NCBI GenBank assembly: GCA_944320135.1
Contig: CALUGI010000019.1
Span: forward strand, 1-60,158
Origin: an uncultured Phocaeicola sp.
GTDB taxonomy: Bacteria; Bacteroidota; Bacteroidia; Bacteroidales; Bacteroidaceae
DNA: 60,158 nucleotides
Reading direction: 5' to 3'
Shown one piece after another: positions 15,418 through 24,231 of this stretch (positions within the stretch are counted from its first letter, which is position 1; every line of letters begins with the position of its first letter). Below the pieces are notes generated by a model that searched no databases, had not been told where the DNA came from, and was given only the letters and a program-made list of their open reading frames with translations. Both the position numbers and the translations under genes were made by a program.

Positions 15418-16467
15418 TTACAATTTCGGCCGGGTGAACTCTCCCGCTATCGAGCGGTTCATTTCGTTTCGGATTTCGCGCGGCGTCAGGTTGTGGCCGA
15501 GCAGGAACATCAGTTTGGCAAGCACGCTTTCTACGGTGGAGTCGTAGCCGCTGATCACTCCTGCGTCGAGCAGCTGTAGCCCGGTTTCGTAGCGCGCCAT
15601 TTCCACCATGCCGGTCTGACACTGCGTGATATTCACGATGATGATGCCCCGCCGGGTGGCTTCTGCGAGCAGGCGGACGAACCATTCCTTCTGCGGCGCG
15701 TTGCCCGAACCGTAAGTCTTGAGCACTACCGCTTTCAATCCCGGCGTATGGAGCACCGTGCTCACGATGTTTTCCTGGATGCCGGGGAACAGCGTGAGGA
15801 TGATGACGTTTGTGTCGAACACGTAGTGCGCGTGCATCGGGAGGGTCGGGTCTACTTTGCGAATCTTGTCATATTCGTATTTGATGTGGATGCCTACCGT
15901 GGCAAGGGCGGGATAGTTGTACGAGCGGAAGGCATTGAAGTTTTCCGCGTTGATTTTCGTGGTGCGGTTTCCCCGGAGCAGGTGGTTCTCGAAGAAGATG
16001 CAGACTTCCGGCACGATAGCCGTTCCGTCGGGGTGTTTCGCTGCAGCTATCTCGATAGAAGTGATGAGATTCTCTTTCCCGTCCGTGCGGAGCACGCCGA
16101 TGGGGAGCTGGCTTCCTGTCAGGATGACCGGCTTGCTCAGGTTTTCGAGCATGAAGCTCAAGGCGGAAGCGGTGTAGGCCATCGTGTCCGTGCCGTGAAG
16201 GATTACGAATCCGTCGAAATTGTCGTAGTTGTAGTTGATGATTTTTACGAGTTTGGCCCAGAGGGACGGCTCCATGTCGGACGAGTCGATGGGCGGATTG
16301 AACTGATACGACGAGATGCGGTAGTTGAACCGCTTGAGTTCCGGCACGTTTTCCTGAAGCTGGTCGAAGTTGAACGCTTCCAAAGCCCCCGTTTCCGGAT
16401 TCTCTATCATGCCGATTGTGCCTCCTGTGTAGATGAGCAGCACGGAAGGATAGTCTGGTCTTAGCAT
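15418..16467 (-). CDS. ansA: type I L-asparaginase
   Basis: This protein of 349 residues hydrolyses asparagine to aspartate and ammonia. The two catalytic Thr motifs are visible: IYTGGTIGM (Thr14) and HGTDTMAYT (Thr93, Asp94). The absence of a signal peptide and the type-I length indicate the cytoplasmic, AnsA-like enzyme. The start at ATG 16467 gives the standard N-terminus. A longer reading to 16542 adds a basic, unrelated stretch. It lies 96 bp after trpA on the same strand and has a possible -7 box of its own (TATCTTTG, 16489-16496), so it may be transcribed partly with the trp operon and partly alone. Confidence 0.9.
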   Translation of the reverse strand: MLRPDYPSVLLIYTGGTIGMIENPETGALEAFNFDQLQENVPELKRFNYRISSYQFNPPIDSSDMEPSLWAKLVKIINYNYDNFDGFVILHGTDTMAYTASALSFMLENLSKPVILTGSQLPIGVLRTDGKENLITSIEIAAAKHPDGTAIVPEVCIFFENHLLRGNRTTKINAENFNAFRSYNYPALATVGIHIKYEYDKIRKVDPTLPMHAHYVFDTNVIILTLFPGIQENIVSTVLHTPGLKAVVLKTYGSGNAPQKEWFVRLLAEATRRGIIIVNITQCQTGMVEMARYETGLQLLDAGVISGYDSTVESVLAKLMFLLGHNLTPREIRNEMNRSIAGEFTRPKL

Positions 16468-16488
16468 ATTGGTCTGGATAGTTTGGCA

Positions 16489-16496
16489 CAAAGATA
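16489..16496 (-). promoter_or_regulatory. possible -7 box of ansA
   Basis: The minus strand reads TATCTTTG 22 bp upstream of the start. No good -33 element is seen, so confidence is low. Confidence 0.4.
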
Positions 16497-16563
16497 CTCT
16501 TTTTCGGCGTAACGGGGAAGAAACGGGGGCGGAAAATGTCAAAATGTTCGTCCGAAAGCCTTT

Positions 16564-17340
16564 TCAGCGCATCAGCGCGTCTATCAGGCGGTCGGCCGCT
16601 TTTTCGGCGTCGCCCTGTTCTTCTTCGAGCAAGGCGATGAACTTGCTTCCGATGATGCACCCTGCGGCATGGGAGGCGGCGGCTTCAAACGTCTGGCGGT
16701 TGGAGATGCCGAAGCCTATCATGCGCGGGTTTTTCAGGCCCATGCCTTCTATCCGGCGGAAGTATGCCTGCTTCTTTTCGTTGAAGTTGCTTTGCGCTCC
16801 GGTCACGGCGGCCGAGGATACCATGTAGATGAAGCCGTCGGTATGCTCGTCGATTTGCCGGATGCGTTCTTCGCTGGTTTCGGGAGTGATGAGCATAATC
16901 ACCTTCAGACCGTATTTTTCGGCTGTAGCGCGGAACTCTGCCTGATATTCCTTGAAGGGCAGGTCGGGGATGATTGCTCCGTCGATGCCGCATTCGCTGC
17001 ATTTCCGGCAGAAGTTTTCAAAGCCGTATTGCAGGATGGGGTTGAGATAGCCCATCAGGATGAGGGGGATGCGCGTGTCCTTCCAGATGCCTTCGAGTCG
17101 GGAGAAGAGCTTGCGGAGGGTCATCCCGTTGCGGAGGGCGCGCATGGAGGCGTTTTGGATGACAGGCCCGTCGGCCATCGGGTCGCTGAACGGGATGCCG
17201 ATTTCAATCATGTCGACACCTTTCTTTTCGAGAGTGCGGATGATGTCCGGAACGCTTTCGAGGGAAGGGTCGCCGGCGCAGAAGTAGACCGACAGAATAT
17301 TGCTTTTCTTTTCGTTGAAGAGTTGGTTGATACGGTTCAT
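16564..17340 (-). CDS. trpA: tryptophan synthase alpha subunit
   Basis: TrpA, 258 residues, cleaves indole-3-glycerol phosphate to indole, which is channelled to TrpB. Characteristic segments are MIEIGIPFSDPMADGPVIQ (catalytic Glu in the IEIG segment and Asp in the PFSDP segment) and IIPDLPFKE, with GFGISN near the phosphate site. Length is normal. It is the last gene of the trp cluster, 90 bp after trpF, a larger gap than between the other trp genes. Confidence 0.96.
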   Translation of the reverse strand: MNRINQLFNEKKSNILSVYFCAGDPSLESVPDIIRTLEKKGVDMIEIGIPFSDPMADGPVIQNASMRALRNGMTLRKLFSRLEGIWKDTRIPLILMGYLNPILQYGFENFCRKCSECGIDGAIIPDLPFKEYQAEFRATAEKYGLKVIMLITPETSEERIRQIDEHTDGFIYMVSSAAVTGAQSNFNEKKQAYFRRIEGMGLKNPRMIGFGISNRQTFEAAASHAAGCIIGSKFIALLEEEQGDAEKAADRLIDALMR

Positions 17341-17430
17341 GATGATAATTTTTTTAGAGGTTGTCGTTAAAAAATCTTTTGGGGCTTGGGGTGAAACGCC
17401 CCGGCATTTTGTCCGGGATGCGGCGGCGTT

Positions 17431-18066
17431 TCATCCGGAGTGCGGAGGCGTTTTCCGGAGCTGCCTGAACGCCCTGATGAAGCGGCCCACCGCTTCGGCG
17501 TCCTTGATGCCCGGCTTCAGCTCGAATCCGCTGTTGAGGTCGATTCCCGCCCATTGGGGATGGCTGAATTCCGACAGTGCGCCGAGGCTTTCCGGATTCA
17601 GTCCGCCGCTCAGCAGGAAGGGCGTATCGCCACGGTAGGCTTCCAGCAGGCTCCAGTCGAAGCGGCGGCCCGAACCTCCGTATTCCGCGCAGGGCGTATC
17701 GAACAGGAAGCAGTCGCAGGCTTTCGCGTAGCCGGAAACCTTTGCCAGGTCTTCGCGGCTTTTTATGGCGAACGCCTTGACGATTTTCACTCCGAGCGTG
17801 CGGACATCCCGGCATTGTGCGGGAGATTCCTTTCCGTGCAGCTGAACCAAGTCGAGCTTCCAGCGGCGGACGGCAGACGCAATATCTTCCGCAGATGCGT
17901 TGACGAACACTCCCACGCGCTTGGCGCGTTCCGGCAGATAGTCGGGCATCCGCGAAACGAAGCGCGGCGAGAGGGGGTAGAAGATGAACCCCATCCATTC
18001 CGTTCCGGCGTCTTCCACCTGACGGACGTTCCTTCCGTCGGTCATGCCGCATACTTTCACTATCAT
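17431..18066 (-). CDS. trpF: phosphoribosylanthranilate isomerase
   Basis: TrpF, 211 residues, converts phosphoribosylanthranilate to CdRP. The N-terminus MIVKVCGMTDGRNV carries the catalytic Cys, and the C-terminal part has the general-acid Asp and the phosphate loop (FLLSGGLNPES). Its ATG overlaps the TGA of trpC by four bases (ATGA), so translation is coupled. The separate trpF and trpC genes contrast with the fused enzyme of enterobacteria. Confidence 0.95.
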   Translation of the reverse strand: MIVKVCGMTDGRNVRQVEDAGTEWMGFIFYPLSPRFVSRMPDYLPERAKRVGVFVNASAEDIASAVRRWKLDLVQLHGKESPAQCRDVRTLGVKIVKAFAIKSREDLAKVSGYAKACDCFLFDTPCAEYGGSGRRFDWSLLEAYRGDTPFLLSGGLNPESLGALSEFSHPQWAGIDLNSGFELKPGIKDAEAVGRFIRAFRQLRKTPPHSG

Positions 18067-18860
18067 ACGTCTAAGCGGTTGAGGAAGTCCGACAATGCTT
18101 TGCCCGGATCGGGAGCTTTCATGAAGGTTTCGCCCATCAGGAATCCCCGGTAGCCCGCTTCGCGGAGGCAGTTCACCGTTTCGGGGGAGGACAGCCCGCT
18201 TTCCGAGACGCGGAGCGCGTCGGCAGGCAGCTTTTCGGCCATGCGGAAAGAGTTTTCCACGTCGGTGCGGAAAGTGCCCAAGTTGCGGTTATTCACCCCC
18301 ACCATGTCCACAAACTCGCAGTAACACTCCAGCTCATCTTCCTTGTGCAGTTCGAGCAGCACCTCCAGATGCAGTTCGTGCGCGTTCCGGGCCAGCGTCC
18401 GGCATTCGTCGGGAGCAAGGGCTGCCGCGATGAGCAGCACGGCGTCCGCTCCCGTCAGCTTGGCCTGGAGCAGCTGGTAGCGGCTTATCACGAAGTCCTT
18501 CCGGAGGATGGGCAGGTTTGTGGCTTCGCGCACCCTTTTGAGGTCGGCCAGTGTTCCTCCGAAGAAAGGTTCGTCCGTCAGTACCGACAGGGCGGAGGCT
18601 CCCGCCCGGCTGTAGCTTGCGGCTGTCTTTGCGGGGTCTGCGTCCCGATGAATCCACCCTTTCGAGGGAGAACGGCGTTTGAACTCGGCAATGATGCCCG
18701 CAGATGCCGCGAGCGACGCTTTCATGCTGCGTCCCGCTTTTCCGGCCTTTCCGTCGGCTTCGAGCATCTCTTCCAAGCGGCTTTCGGGCACGGCTTCCTT
18801 CTGCCGGGCTATTTCGATGCGCTTCTGCGCAATGATTTCTTGCAAAATGTCTTTTTCCAT
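18063..18860 (-). CDS. trpC: indole-3-glycerol phosphate synthase
   Basis: TrpC, 265 residues, catalyses ring closure of CdRP to indole-3-glycerol phosphate. Diagnostic motifs are AEFKRRSPSKGWI (catalytic Glu and Lys), ILRKDFVI, and GVNNRNLGTF with the later SESGL segment. It begins 4 bp after the trpD stop and overlaps trpF. The length is normal and the TIM-barrel strand motifs are all present. Confidence 0.96.
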   Translation of the reverse strand: MEKDILQEIIAQKRIEIARQKEAVPESRLEEMLEADGKAGKAGRSMKASLAASAGIIAEFKRRSPSKGWIHRDADPAKTAASYSRAGASALSVLTDEPFFGGTLADLKRVREATNLPILRKDFVISRYQLLQAKLTGADAVLLIAAALAPDECRTLARNAHELHLEVLLELHKEDELECYCEFVDMVGVNNRNLGTFRTDVENSFRMAEKLPADALRVSESGLSSPETVNCLREAGYRGFLMGETFMKAPDPGKALSDFLNRLDV

Positions 18861-18864
18861 GTGT

Positions 18865-19860
18865 TCAGCTGTTCAGTTCGATAAATTTCTTGAATGCGCC
18901 GAACGCTTTCCCGCTTTCGAGCGATTCGCGGGCGATGGCGACGCATTCTTCAATCGGCTTCTCCGGCTCCATCACCTGAACGGCGAAGGAGGCGTTGATG
19001 AGCACGCAGTCCGTCTGCGCTTTCGTGGCTTCGCGTTGCAGCACGCGGTCGAAAATCCTTGCGGCTTCTTGGGGCGTGTCGCCTCCGTACAGTTCTTCCT
19101 GCCGCACGAGCGAGAACCCCAGTTCCGCCGGGCGATGGATGGTTTCGTAAAGGTTGGTCATCACCTTGAACTCGTCGGTGAGGGATATCTCGTCGTATCC
19201 GTCAAGATTGTTGACCACCGCGAACCCGATTCCGAGCTTCTGGAGCGTGTTGGTGTAGAGACGCATTTGAGGGAGGTCGGCCACGCCCAGCAGCTGGTAG
19301 TCGGGCAGGCAAGGGTTGACGAGCGGGCCGAGCAGGTTGAAAAGCGTGCGTACCTGGATAGCCTTGCGGATGGGGGCCACGGTCTTCATTGCCGGGTTGA
19401 AAAGGGGAGCATGGAGGTAAGCCATCCCGCACTTCTCGATGGAGCGTTCCAGCTTGTCCTGTCTGTCGGTGAACTTCACGCCGTGGAGTTCCATTACGTT
19501 GCTTGCTCCGCTCACCGAGGTTGCTCCGTAGTTGCCGTGTTTGGCCACTCGATATCCCGCTCCGGCCACGACGAAGCATGCGCAAGTGGAGATGTTGAAG
19601 GTGTTTTTCCCGTCTCCTCCCGTGCCTACGATGTCGATTGGCCGGTATGCTTCCAAGTCGACCGGAATCCGTGTGGCGAGCAGCGCTTCCCGGAATCCGA
19701 TGAGTTCGTCCACTTTCACTCCCCGCATCTGGAATACTGTCAGGAGGGCTGCGATTTGTGCGTCGTTGCAGTTCCCGTCGGTCACGCTCTCCATCAGTTG
19801 GCGGGCTTCTTCGCGCGTGAGTTCTTCGTGGTTGAACAGTCGTTTCAGTATTTGTTTCAT
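18865..19860 (-). CDS. trpD: anthranilate phosphoribosyltransferase
   Basis: TrpD, 331 residues, transfers phosphoribose from PRPP to anthranilate. The PRPP-binding glycine-rich loop VGTGGDGKNTFN and the KHGNYGATS segment are both present, as is the metal-binding DEISLTDE stretch. It is not fused to the glutaminase: trpG is a separate gene 19 bp upstream. Confidence 0.96.
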   Translation of the reverse strand: MKQILKRLFNHEELTREEARQLMESVTDGNCNDAQIAALLTVFQMRGVKVDELIGFREALLATRIPVDLEAYRPIDIVGTGGDGKNTFNISTCACFVVAGAGYRVAKHGNYGATSVSGASNVMELHGVKFTDRQDKLERSIEKCGMAYLHAPLFNPAMKTVAPIRKAIQVRTLFNLLGPLVNPCLPDYQLLGVADLPQMRLYTNTLQKLGIGFAVVNNLDGYDEISLTDEFKVMTNLYETIHRPAELGFSLVRQEELYGGDTPQEAARIFDRVLQREATKAQTDCVLINASFAVQVMEPEKPIEECVAIARESLESGKAFGAFKKFIELNS

Positions 19861-19879
19861 GATATGTGTTCGTTGGGTT

Positions 19880-20443
19880 TTACATATTCATCCAGTTGCG
19901 GAGCATTTGCTTTCCGTCAGGAGTCAGGATTGATTCAGGGTGGAATTGGATTCCCCGCACGTCTAATGTTTTGTGCCGCAGAGCCATGATTTGCCCTTCA
20001 GGACTGACAGCCGTAATCTCCAGGCAGTCGGGCATGGTTCCGGCATCCACCACCCACGAGTGGTAGCGTCCCACTTCCACCTCGCGAGGCAGTCCTTTGA
20101 ACAGCGGGTCGTCCGCCACAATGGAAATCCGGCTTTGCACTCCGTGATACACGTGTTCCAAGTTGACAAGCCGTCCGCCGAACGCCTCTCCGATGGCCTG
20201 TTCGCCCAGACACACGCCTAAGACAGGTTTCTTTCCCGCGTATGAGCGGATGACATTCAGGAGCAGTCCGGCTTCTTCCGGGACGCCCGGTCCCGGCGAG
20301 AGCAGTATCTTGTCGAACGCTTCCAACTCTTCCAGCTCGAACCGGTCGTTGCGCAATACGGTAACGTCGGCTCCTAATTCTTTCACCAAGTGACTCAAGT
20401 TGTATGTAAACGAGTCGTAATTGTCTATGATTGCGATATTCAT
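19880..20443 (-). CDS. trpG: anthranilate synthase glutamine amidotransferase subunit
   Basis: TrpG, 187 residues, supplies ammonia to TrpE. The class-I amidotransferase triad is visible: Cys in LGVCLGEQAIGE, and His-Glu in GIQFHPESIL. The N-terminus MNIAIIDNYDSFTYNL is typical, which fixes the start at 20443 and rejects a longer basic extension. It lies 14 bp after trpE. In many bacteria this subunit doubles as PabA, which cannot be judged here. Confidence 0.95.
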   Translation of the reverse strand: MNIAIIDNYDSFTYNLSHLVKELGADVTVLRNDRFELEELEAFDKILLSPGPGVPEEAGLLLNVIRSYAGKKPVLGVCLGEQAIGEAFGGRLVNLEHVYHGVQSRISIVADDPLFKGLPREVEVGRYHSWVVDAGTMPDCLEITAVSPEGQIMALRHKTLDVRGIQFHPESILTPDGKQMLRNWMNM

Positions 20444-20457
20444 GATTCGATGCGTGC

Positions 20458-21858
20458 TTAAAGTTTCTCTGCCAGGAAGATGGCCTTTCTCAGTGCGGCC
20501 AGTTTGTTGTTGACCTCTTGCAGTTCTTTTTCTTCGTCGCTTTTGGCCACGATGCCGCCTCCGGCCTGGAACCACAGTTCGTTGTTGCGGCTCACGAAGG
20601 TGCGGATGGTGATTGCCTGGTTGAGCGATCCGTCAAGTCCGATGAACCCGATGCAGCCGCCGTATGCCCCTCGGTTGTGAGGTTCCATCTCGCTGATCAG
20701 TTGCATGGCCCTGACCTTCGGCGCACCGCTCAGCGTGCCTGCGGGGAACGTGTCGATGAATGTCTTTATCGGGTCGGCCCCTTCGTCAAGTTCGCCGCTC
20801 ACCCTGCTCACTAAGTGGATGACATGGCTGTAGTATTGCGCTTCCTTGTAGAATTCCAGATGGACGTTGTGGCAGTTCCGGCTCAGGTCGTTTCGGGCCA
20901 AGTCGACCAGCATGACGTGTTCTGCGTTCTCTTTCGGGTCGGCGAGCAGCTCTTTGGCCAGCTGCGCGTCCGCCTCTTTGTTGCCGTTGCGCCGCACTGT
21001 TCCTGCAATCGGGTCGATAGTGGCGTGACGGTTCTCGATTTTGCAGTGCGTTTCGGGCGAAGAACCGAAAATACGGAAGCCTCCGAAATCGAAATAAAAG
21101 AGGTAGGGGGAAGGATTGATGCTCCGCAAGGCCCGGTAGAGCTGGAAGTCGTCGCCTTCATAACGCTGGATGAATCGTCGCGAAAGCACGATTTGAAACA
21201 CGTCTCCCCGCAGGCAGTGGGCGATGCCCTTGCGGATGTTCGCTTTGTGTTCCTCATCGGTCAGCGTGCTGGTGACGGGACCTGTGGCTCGGAAGCCGTA
21301 AGTGGTGTAATTGCGGTTCTCGATGGCTTTTTCCACTTCCCCGATGTGGCTCGGCTCGTCGGGGCTTTGCATCTCCACCAAGGTCAGTTCGCTTGTAAAG
21401 TCGTTGAACACGATGAGGTATTTGTAGAGGATGTAAAGCATTTCCGGCGCATCGTTCTTGGAGTCTTTGCTGTCTTTCACCGGGATATGCTCAAAGTAGC
21501 GCACGGCGTTGAAGGTAGTGTATCCGTAAAGCCCGCAATAGCGCGAATAGTCGCCCTCTGCTTTGAAGCGGGAGAGGAACTCGCTGACGGCATTTTCCGG
21601 ACGGAACGATTCGTCGAGACTGCGCTCTTCCCGCGAGTGGTCCGGGTAGACCATGACGGCCTTGCCGTGGTTGACGGCTATGCTCGCGATGGGGTTGAGC
21701 CCTATGAACGAGCGGTTGTTTTCCGTGCCGTGATAGTCGGAACTTTCCATCAGGGCGCTTTGCGGAAACAGGTCGCGCAACTTCAGGTAGGTCGTTACGG
21801 GTGTGTGCAAGTCGCCCAGCAGGAGTTTGTACTTTGTTTGGTATTTGTAAGTTTTCAT
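20458..21858 (-). CDS. trpE: anthranilate synthase component I
   Basis: TrpE, 466 residues, makes anthranilate from chorismate. The N-terminal feedback site contains ALMESSDYHG, a version of the LLES motif that binds tryptophan. The catalytic domain shows IDPIAGTVRR, AEHVMLVDLARNDL, GTLSGAPKVRAM and QAGGGIVAKSD, all typical. The start at 21858 follows trpB by 13 bp; an upstream in-frame ATG at 21882 would overlap trpB and adds only NNKTAT. Confidence 0.96.
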   Translation of the reverse strand: MKTYKYQTKYKLLLGDLHTPVTTYLKLRDLFPQSALMESSDYHGTENNRSFIGLNPIASIAVNHGKAVMVYPDHSREERSLDESFRPENAVSEFLSRFKAEGDYSRYCGLYGYTTFNAVRYFEHIPVKDSKDSKNDAPEMLYILYKYLIVFNDFTSELTLVEMQSPDEPSHIGEVEKAIENRNYTTYGFRATGPVTSTLTDEEHKANIRKGIAHCLRGDVFQIVLSRRFIQRYEGDDFQLYRALRSINPSPYLFYFDFGGFRIFGSSPETHCKIENRHATIDPIAGTVRRNGNKEADAQLAKELLADPKENAEHVMLVDLARNDLSRNCHNVHLEFYKEAQYYSHVIHLVSRVSGELDEGADPIKTFIDTFPAGTLSGAPKVRAMQLISEMEPHNRGAYGGCIGFIGLDGSLNQAITIRTFVSRNNELWFQAGGGIVAKSDEEKELQEVNNKLAALRKAIFLAEKL

Positions 21859-21871
21859 GGTTGCAGTTTTG

Positions 21872-23065
21872 TTATTCTTCATTGGATTGAACGTATTTCA
21901 AGTACGTGTCGATGTCTTTGTCGCCTCGTCCTGAAACGGTCAGCACTACGATGTCGTCGGGGCGGAAGCGGATTTTTTCGAGTGCTCCGAGCGCGTGCGC
22001 CGATTCTAAGGCCGGGATGATTCCTTCCAGGCGCGTCAGTTCGAAAGCTGCCCGTATAGCCTCGTCGTCGTTGACGGCCAGCACTGTGGCGCGGCGTTGC
22101 TTTGCCAGATTCGCGTGCATCGGCCCTACTCCCGGATAGTCCAGTCCTGCGGAGACGGAATACGGCTCCTGAATCTGCCCGTCTTCGTCCTGTATCACCA
22201 ACGTGCGCGAGCCGTGGATGATGCCGGGGCGTCCCAATTGGATGGTAGCGGCAGAGTATGGGGTAGAGACGCCCTTCCCTCCGGCCTCGGCCAGCACGAT
22301 TTTCACCCGTTCGTCGTCGATATAGTGATAGATTGTGCCGGCAGCATTGCTTCCTCCGCCGATGCAGGCGATGAGATAGTCGGGGAAATCCCTCCCTTCA
22401 TGCTCGGCAAGCTGTTTCTTGATTTCTTCGCTGATGACCGACTGCAGGCGCGCCACCATGTCGGGGTAAGGATGCGGCCCTACGGTAGAGCCGATGATAT
22501 AGTAAGTGTCGGCCGGGTGGCAGCACCAGTCGCGGATGGCTTCGTTGGTAGCGTCTTTGAGTGTCATGTTTCCCGACGTTACCGGAACCACCTTCGCGCC
22601 CAGCATTTTCATCCGCTGCACGTTGACATACTGGCGTTCCACGTCGGTCTTTCCCATATAGACCACGCATTCCATGCCCAATAGGGCGCAAACCGTGGCG
22701 GCGGCCACGCCATGCTGTCCCGCGCCCGTTTCGGCAATGATGCGCCTCTTGCCCATGTGCCGTGCGATGAGGGCCTGCCCGATGGCGTTGTTGATTTTGT
22801 GCGCTCCGGTGTGGTTCAGGTCTTCGCGCTTCAGATAGATGCGGCATCCGTATTTCTCCGAGAGCCTTTTTGCCAGATAGAGCGGCGACGGGCGGCCCAC
22901 GTAGTCGCGGAGCAGCGAGCGGAACTCCTGTTTGAAACCGTCGCTTTCCATGATGCGCAGGTATGCGCTCCTGAGTTCTTCTACGCAGCGGTGGAGGATT
23001 TCGGGCACGAAAGCCCCGCCAAATTCTCCGTAGTAGCCTTCCTGGTTCACTTGATAAGTTTTCAT
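21872..23065 (-). CDS. trpB: tryptophan synthase beta subunit
   Basis: TrpB, 397 residues, condenses indole and serine using PLP. The PLP lysine is Lys90 in [15 protein letters not shown], and the phosphate-binding [10 protein letters not shown] loop and GRGDKD near the C-terminus are present. It is the first structural gene of the cluster, an order (B first) known in Bacteroidetes. The start at 23065 gives [20 protein letters not shown]. The region just upstream holds the attenuator. Confidence 0.96.
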   Translation of the reverse strand: MKTYQVNQEGYYGEFGGAFVPEILHRCVEELRSAYLRIMESDGFKQEFRSLLRDYVGRPSPLYLAKRLSEKYGCRIYLKREDLNHTGAHKINNAIGQALIARHMGKRRIIAETGAGQHGVAAATVCALLGMECVVYMGKTDVERQYVNVQRMKMLGAKVVPVTSGNMTLKDATNEAIRDWCCHPADTYYIIGSTVGPHPYPDMVARLQSVISEEIKKQLAEHEGRDFPDYLIACIGGGSNAAGTIYHYIDDERVKIVLAEAGGKGVSTPYSAATIQLGRPGIIHGSRTLVIQDEDGQIQEPYSVSAGLDYPGVGPMHANLAKQRRATVLAVNDDEAIRAAFELTRLEGIIPALESAHALGALEKIRFRPDDIVVLTVSGRGDKDIDTYLKYVQSNEE

Positions 23066-23101
23066 GATGTGTTTGTATCTTTTAGTTTTGAGAAATATGC
23101 G

Positions 23102-23139
23102 TGCAAACAAAAAGGGCTGTCGTAAGTACGACAGCCCTT
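23102..23139 (-). terminator. trp operon attenuator (intrinsic terminator)
   Basis: On the minus strand AAGGGCTGTCGTA / TACGACAGCCCTT form a 13-bp inverted repeat (23139-23127 with 23124-23112), followed by TTTTTGTTTG. It lies between the leader peptide and trpB, 37 bp before the trpB start. It serves as the terminator of the attenuation mechanism described at 23198-23260. Confidence 0.85.
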
Positions 23140-23197
23140 CTGCTATATGGTTTTTGCTATGGTTGGATGGTTTACATACGCACGCGGCCCATTTCCC

Positions 23198-23260
23198 TTA
23201 CGACTTTGGAAGTTGCAAGAGACGCCACCACAAATATGTATTAGCCATCAGAGATTTCAT
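23198..23260 (-). CDS. trpL: trp leader peptide with tandem Trp codons
   Basis: A 20-codon frame begins at ATG 23260 and ends TAA 23200-23198. It encodes MKSLMANTYLWWRLLQLPKS, with two consecutive Trp codons at 23230-23225. A second ATG at 23248 is an alternative start. It stands 46 bp after a TAnnTTTG promoter box and 58 bp before the attenuator hairpin. The classic expectation is that a ribosome stalled at the Trp codons under Trp starvation lets RNA refold and read into trpB. The bases overlapping its stop codon (GTCGTAAG, 23204-23197) are perfectly complementary to CTTACGAC inside the terminator (23126-23119). That gives a plausible antiterminator, free only when the ribosome stalls upstream. 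Confidence 0.85.
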   Translation of the reverse strand: MKSLMANTYLWWRLLQLPKS

Positions 23261-23305
23261 AATTCTTGAAGTTTCAATTTATCGTTGTTTCGTTTGTTTT
23301 CGTTG

Positions 23306-23335
23306 CAAATATACGGATAAAATTGAAAAATCAAA
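23306..23335 (-). promoter_or_regulatory. trp operon promoter
   Basis: On the minus strand TTTG (23335-23332), 18 bases, TATATTTG (23313-23306). The spacer is one base short of the usual 19-21, but both elements match and the site fits the leader peptide that follows. Confidence 0.7.
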
Positions 23336-23439
23336 CCTTTTTCGAATGTTTTTTGCCGAATGTTGCAAAAAATATTCTTCGTTCCCGCAAAAAGCGATAA
23401 CTTCATCCCGCATTTTAACGGAAAAACGCTTGTATCGAT

Positions 23440-24150
23440 ATGGAAGAATTCAGATTGGACGGCTTGACCGTCAGAGAGCATCTGCTGGCACTGGCAGAGA
23501 AGGGCAACCGGAAGTTTACGGAAAGCCTGCATCCGGGCGTGGAACACATCTTGGGTATCCGTGTGCCCGACCTCCGGAATTTGGCGAAGCGGATAGCGTC
23601 TGCCGACTGGGAGGCGTTTCTGGAAACGGCAGGAAAAGAGTGTTTGGAAGAACGGATGCTCCAAGGATTGGTGCTGGGCTGCGTCAAGCCCGATGCGGAC
23701 ATCGAAGCCTATCTGCGCCGCGTCACGAAGTTCGTGCGGATAATCGGCAGCTGGTCGGAATGCGACGTGTTTCAGTTTGCCGGAGGAAAGGCTTATTTCC
23801 GGAAGCACGAGGCGAGGCTTTGGGAGTATCTGAAGGAGTGGCTGAAGGCGGAAGGGGAGTATGAAGTGCGCTTCGGGGTGGTGCGCATGATGGAGGGCTT
23901 TGTCGATGAGGCCCGCCTTGACGAGATGTTCGCCTGCTTCGAGCGGATACGCCATGAAGGGTATTACGTGAAGATGGCCGTGGCGTGGGCGGTTTCGGTG
24001 TGTTTCGTCAAGTTTCCCGAACGGACGATGCGGTATTTGGCCGTTTCCCGGCTTGACGATGACACGTACAACAAGGCGTTGCGCAAGATAGTCGAATCGA
24101 ACCGCGTGACAAGCGGGGCGAAGGATGCGGTCAGGAAGATGAAGAGGTGA
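23440..24150 (+). CDS. AlkD-like DNA alkylation repair protein
   Basis: This protein of 236 residues is built of helical HEAT-like repeats and belongs to the AlkC/AlkD DNA-alkylation-repair superfamily. Supporting segments are ILGIRVPDLRNLAKRI near residue 40, SWSECD near 105 (the W..CD step conserved in AlkD relatives), and YYVKMAVAWAVSVCFVKFP near 180. AlkD enzymes remove bulky cationic bases such as 7-methylguanine. Whether this member is active as a glycosylase cannot be told from sequence alone. It is transcribed away from the trp operon and ends at a shared bidirectional terminator with prmA. Confidence 0.82.
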   Translation: MEEFRLDGLTVREHLLALAEKGNRKFTESLHPGVEHILGIRVPDLRNLAKRIASADWEAFLETAGKECLEERMLQGLVLGCVKPDADIEAYLRRVTKFVRIIGSWSECDVFQFAGGKAYFRKHEARLWEYLKEWLKAEGEYEVRFGVVRMMEGFVDEARLDEMFACFERIRHEGYYVKMAVAWAVSVCFVKFPERTMRYLAVSRLDDDTYNKALRKIVESNRVTSGAKDAVRKMKR

Positions 24151-24173
24151 GCGAAACGCGCCCGGATTGCAAA

Positions 24174-24215
24174 CGAAAGGCCCCGGCGCTCTGCATGAAA
24201 CGCCGGGGCCTTTCG
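24174..24215. terminator. bidirectional terminator between the alkD-like gene and prmA
   Basis: Perfect 15-bp stem CGAAAGGCCCCGGCG (24174-24188) with its complement at 24201-24215, and a 12-base loop. It lies between converging genes, but flanking T-tracts are weak. Confidence 0.75.
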
Positions 24216-24231
24216 CCGATTTTCCGGGGAA

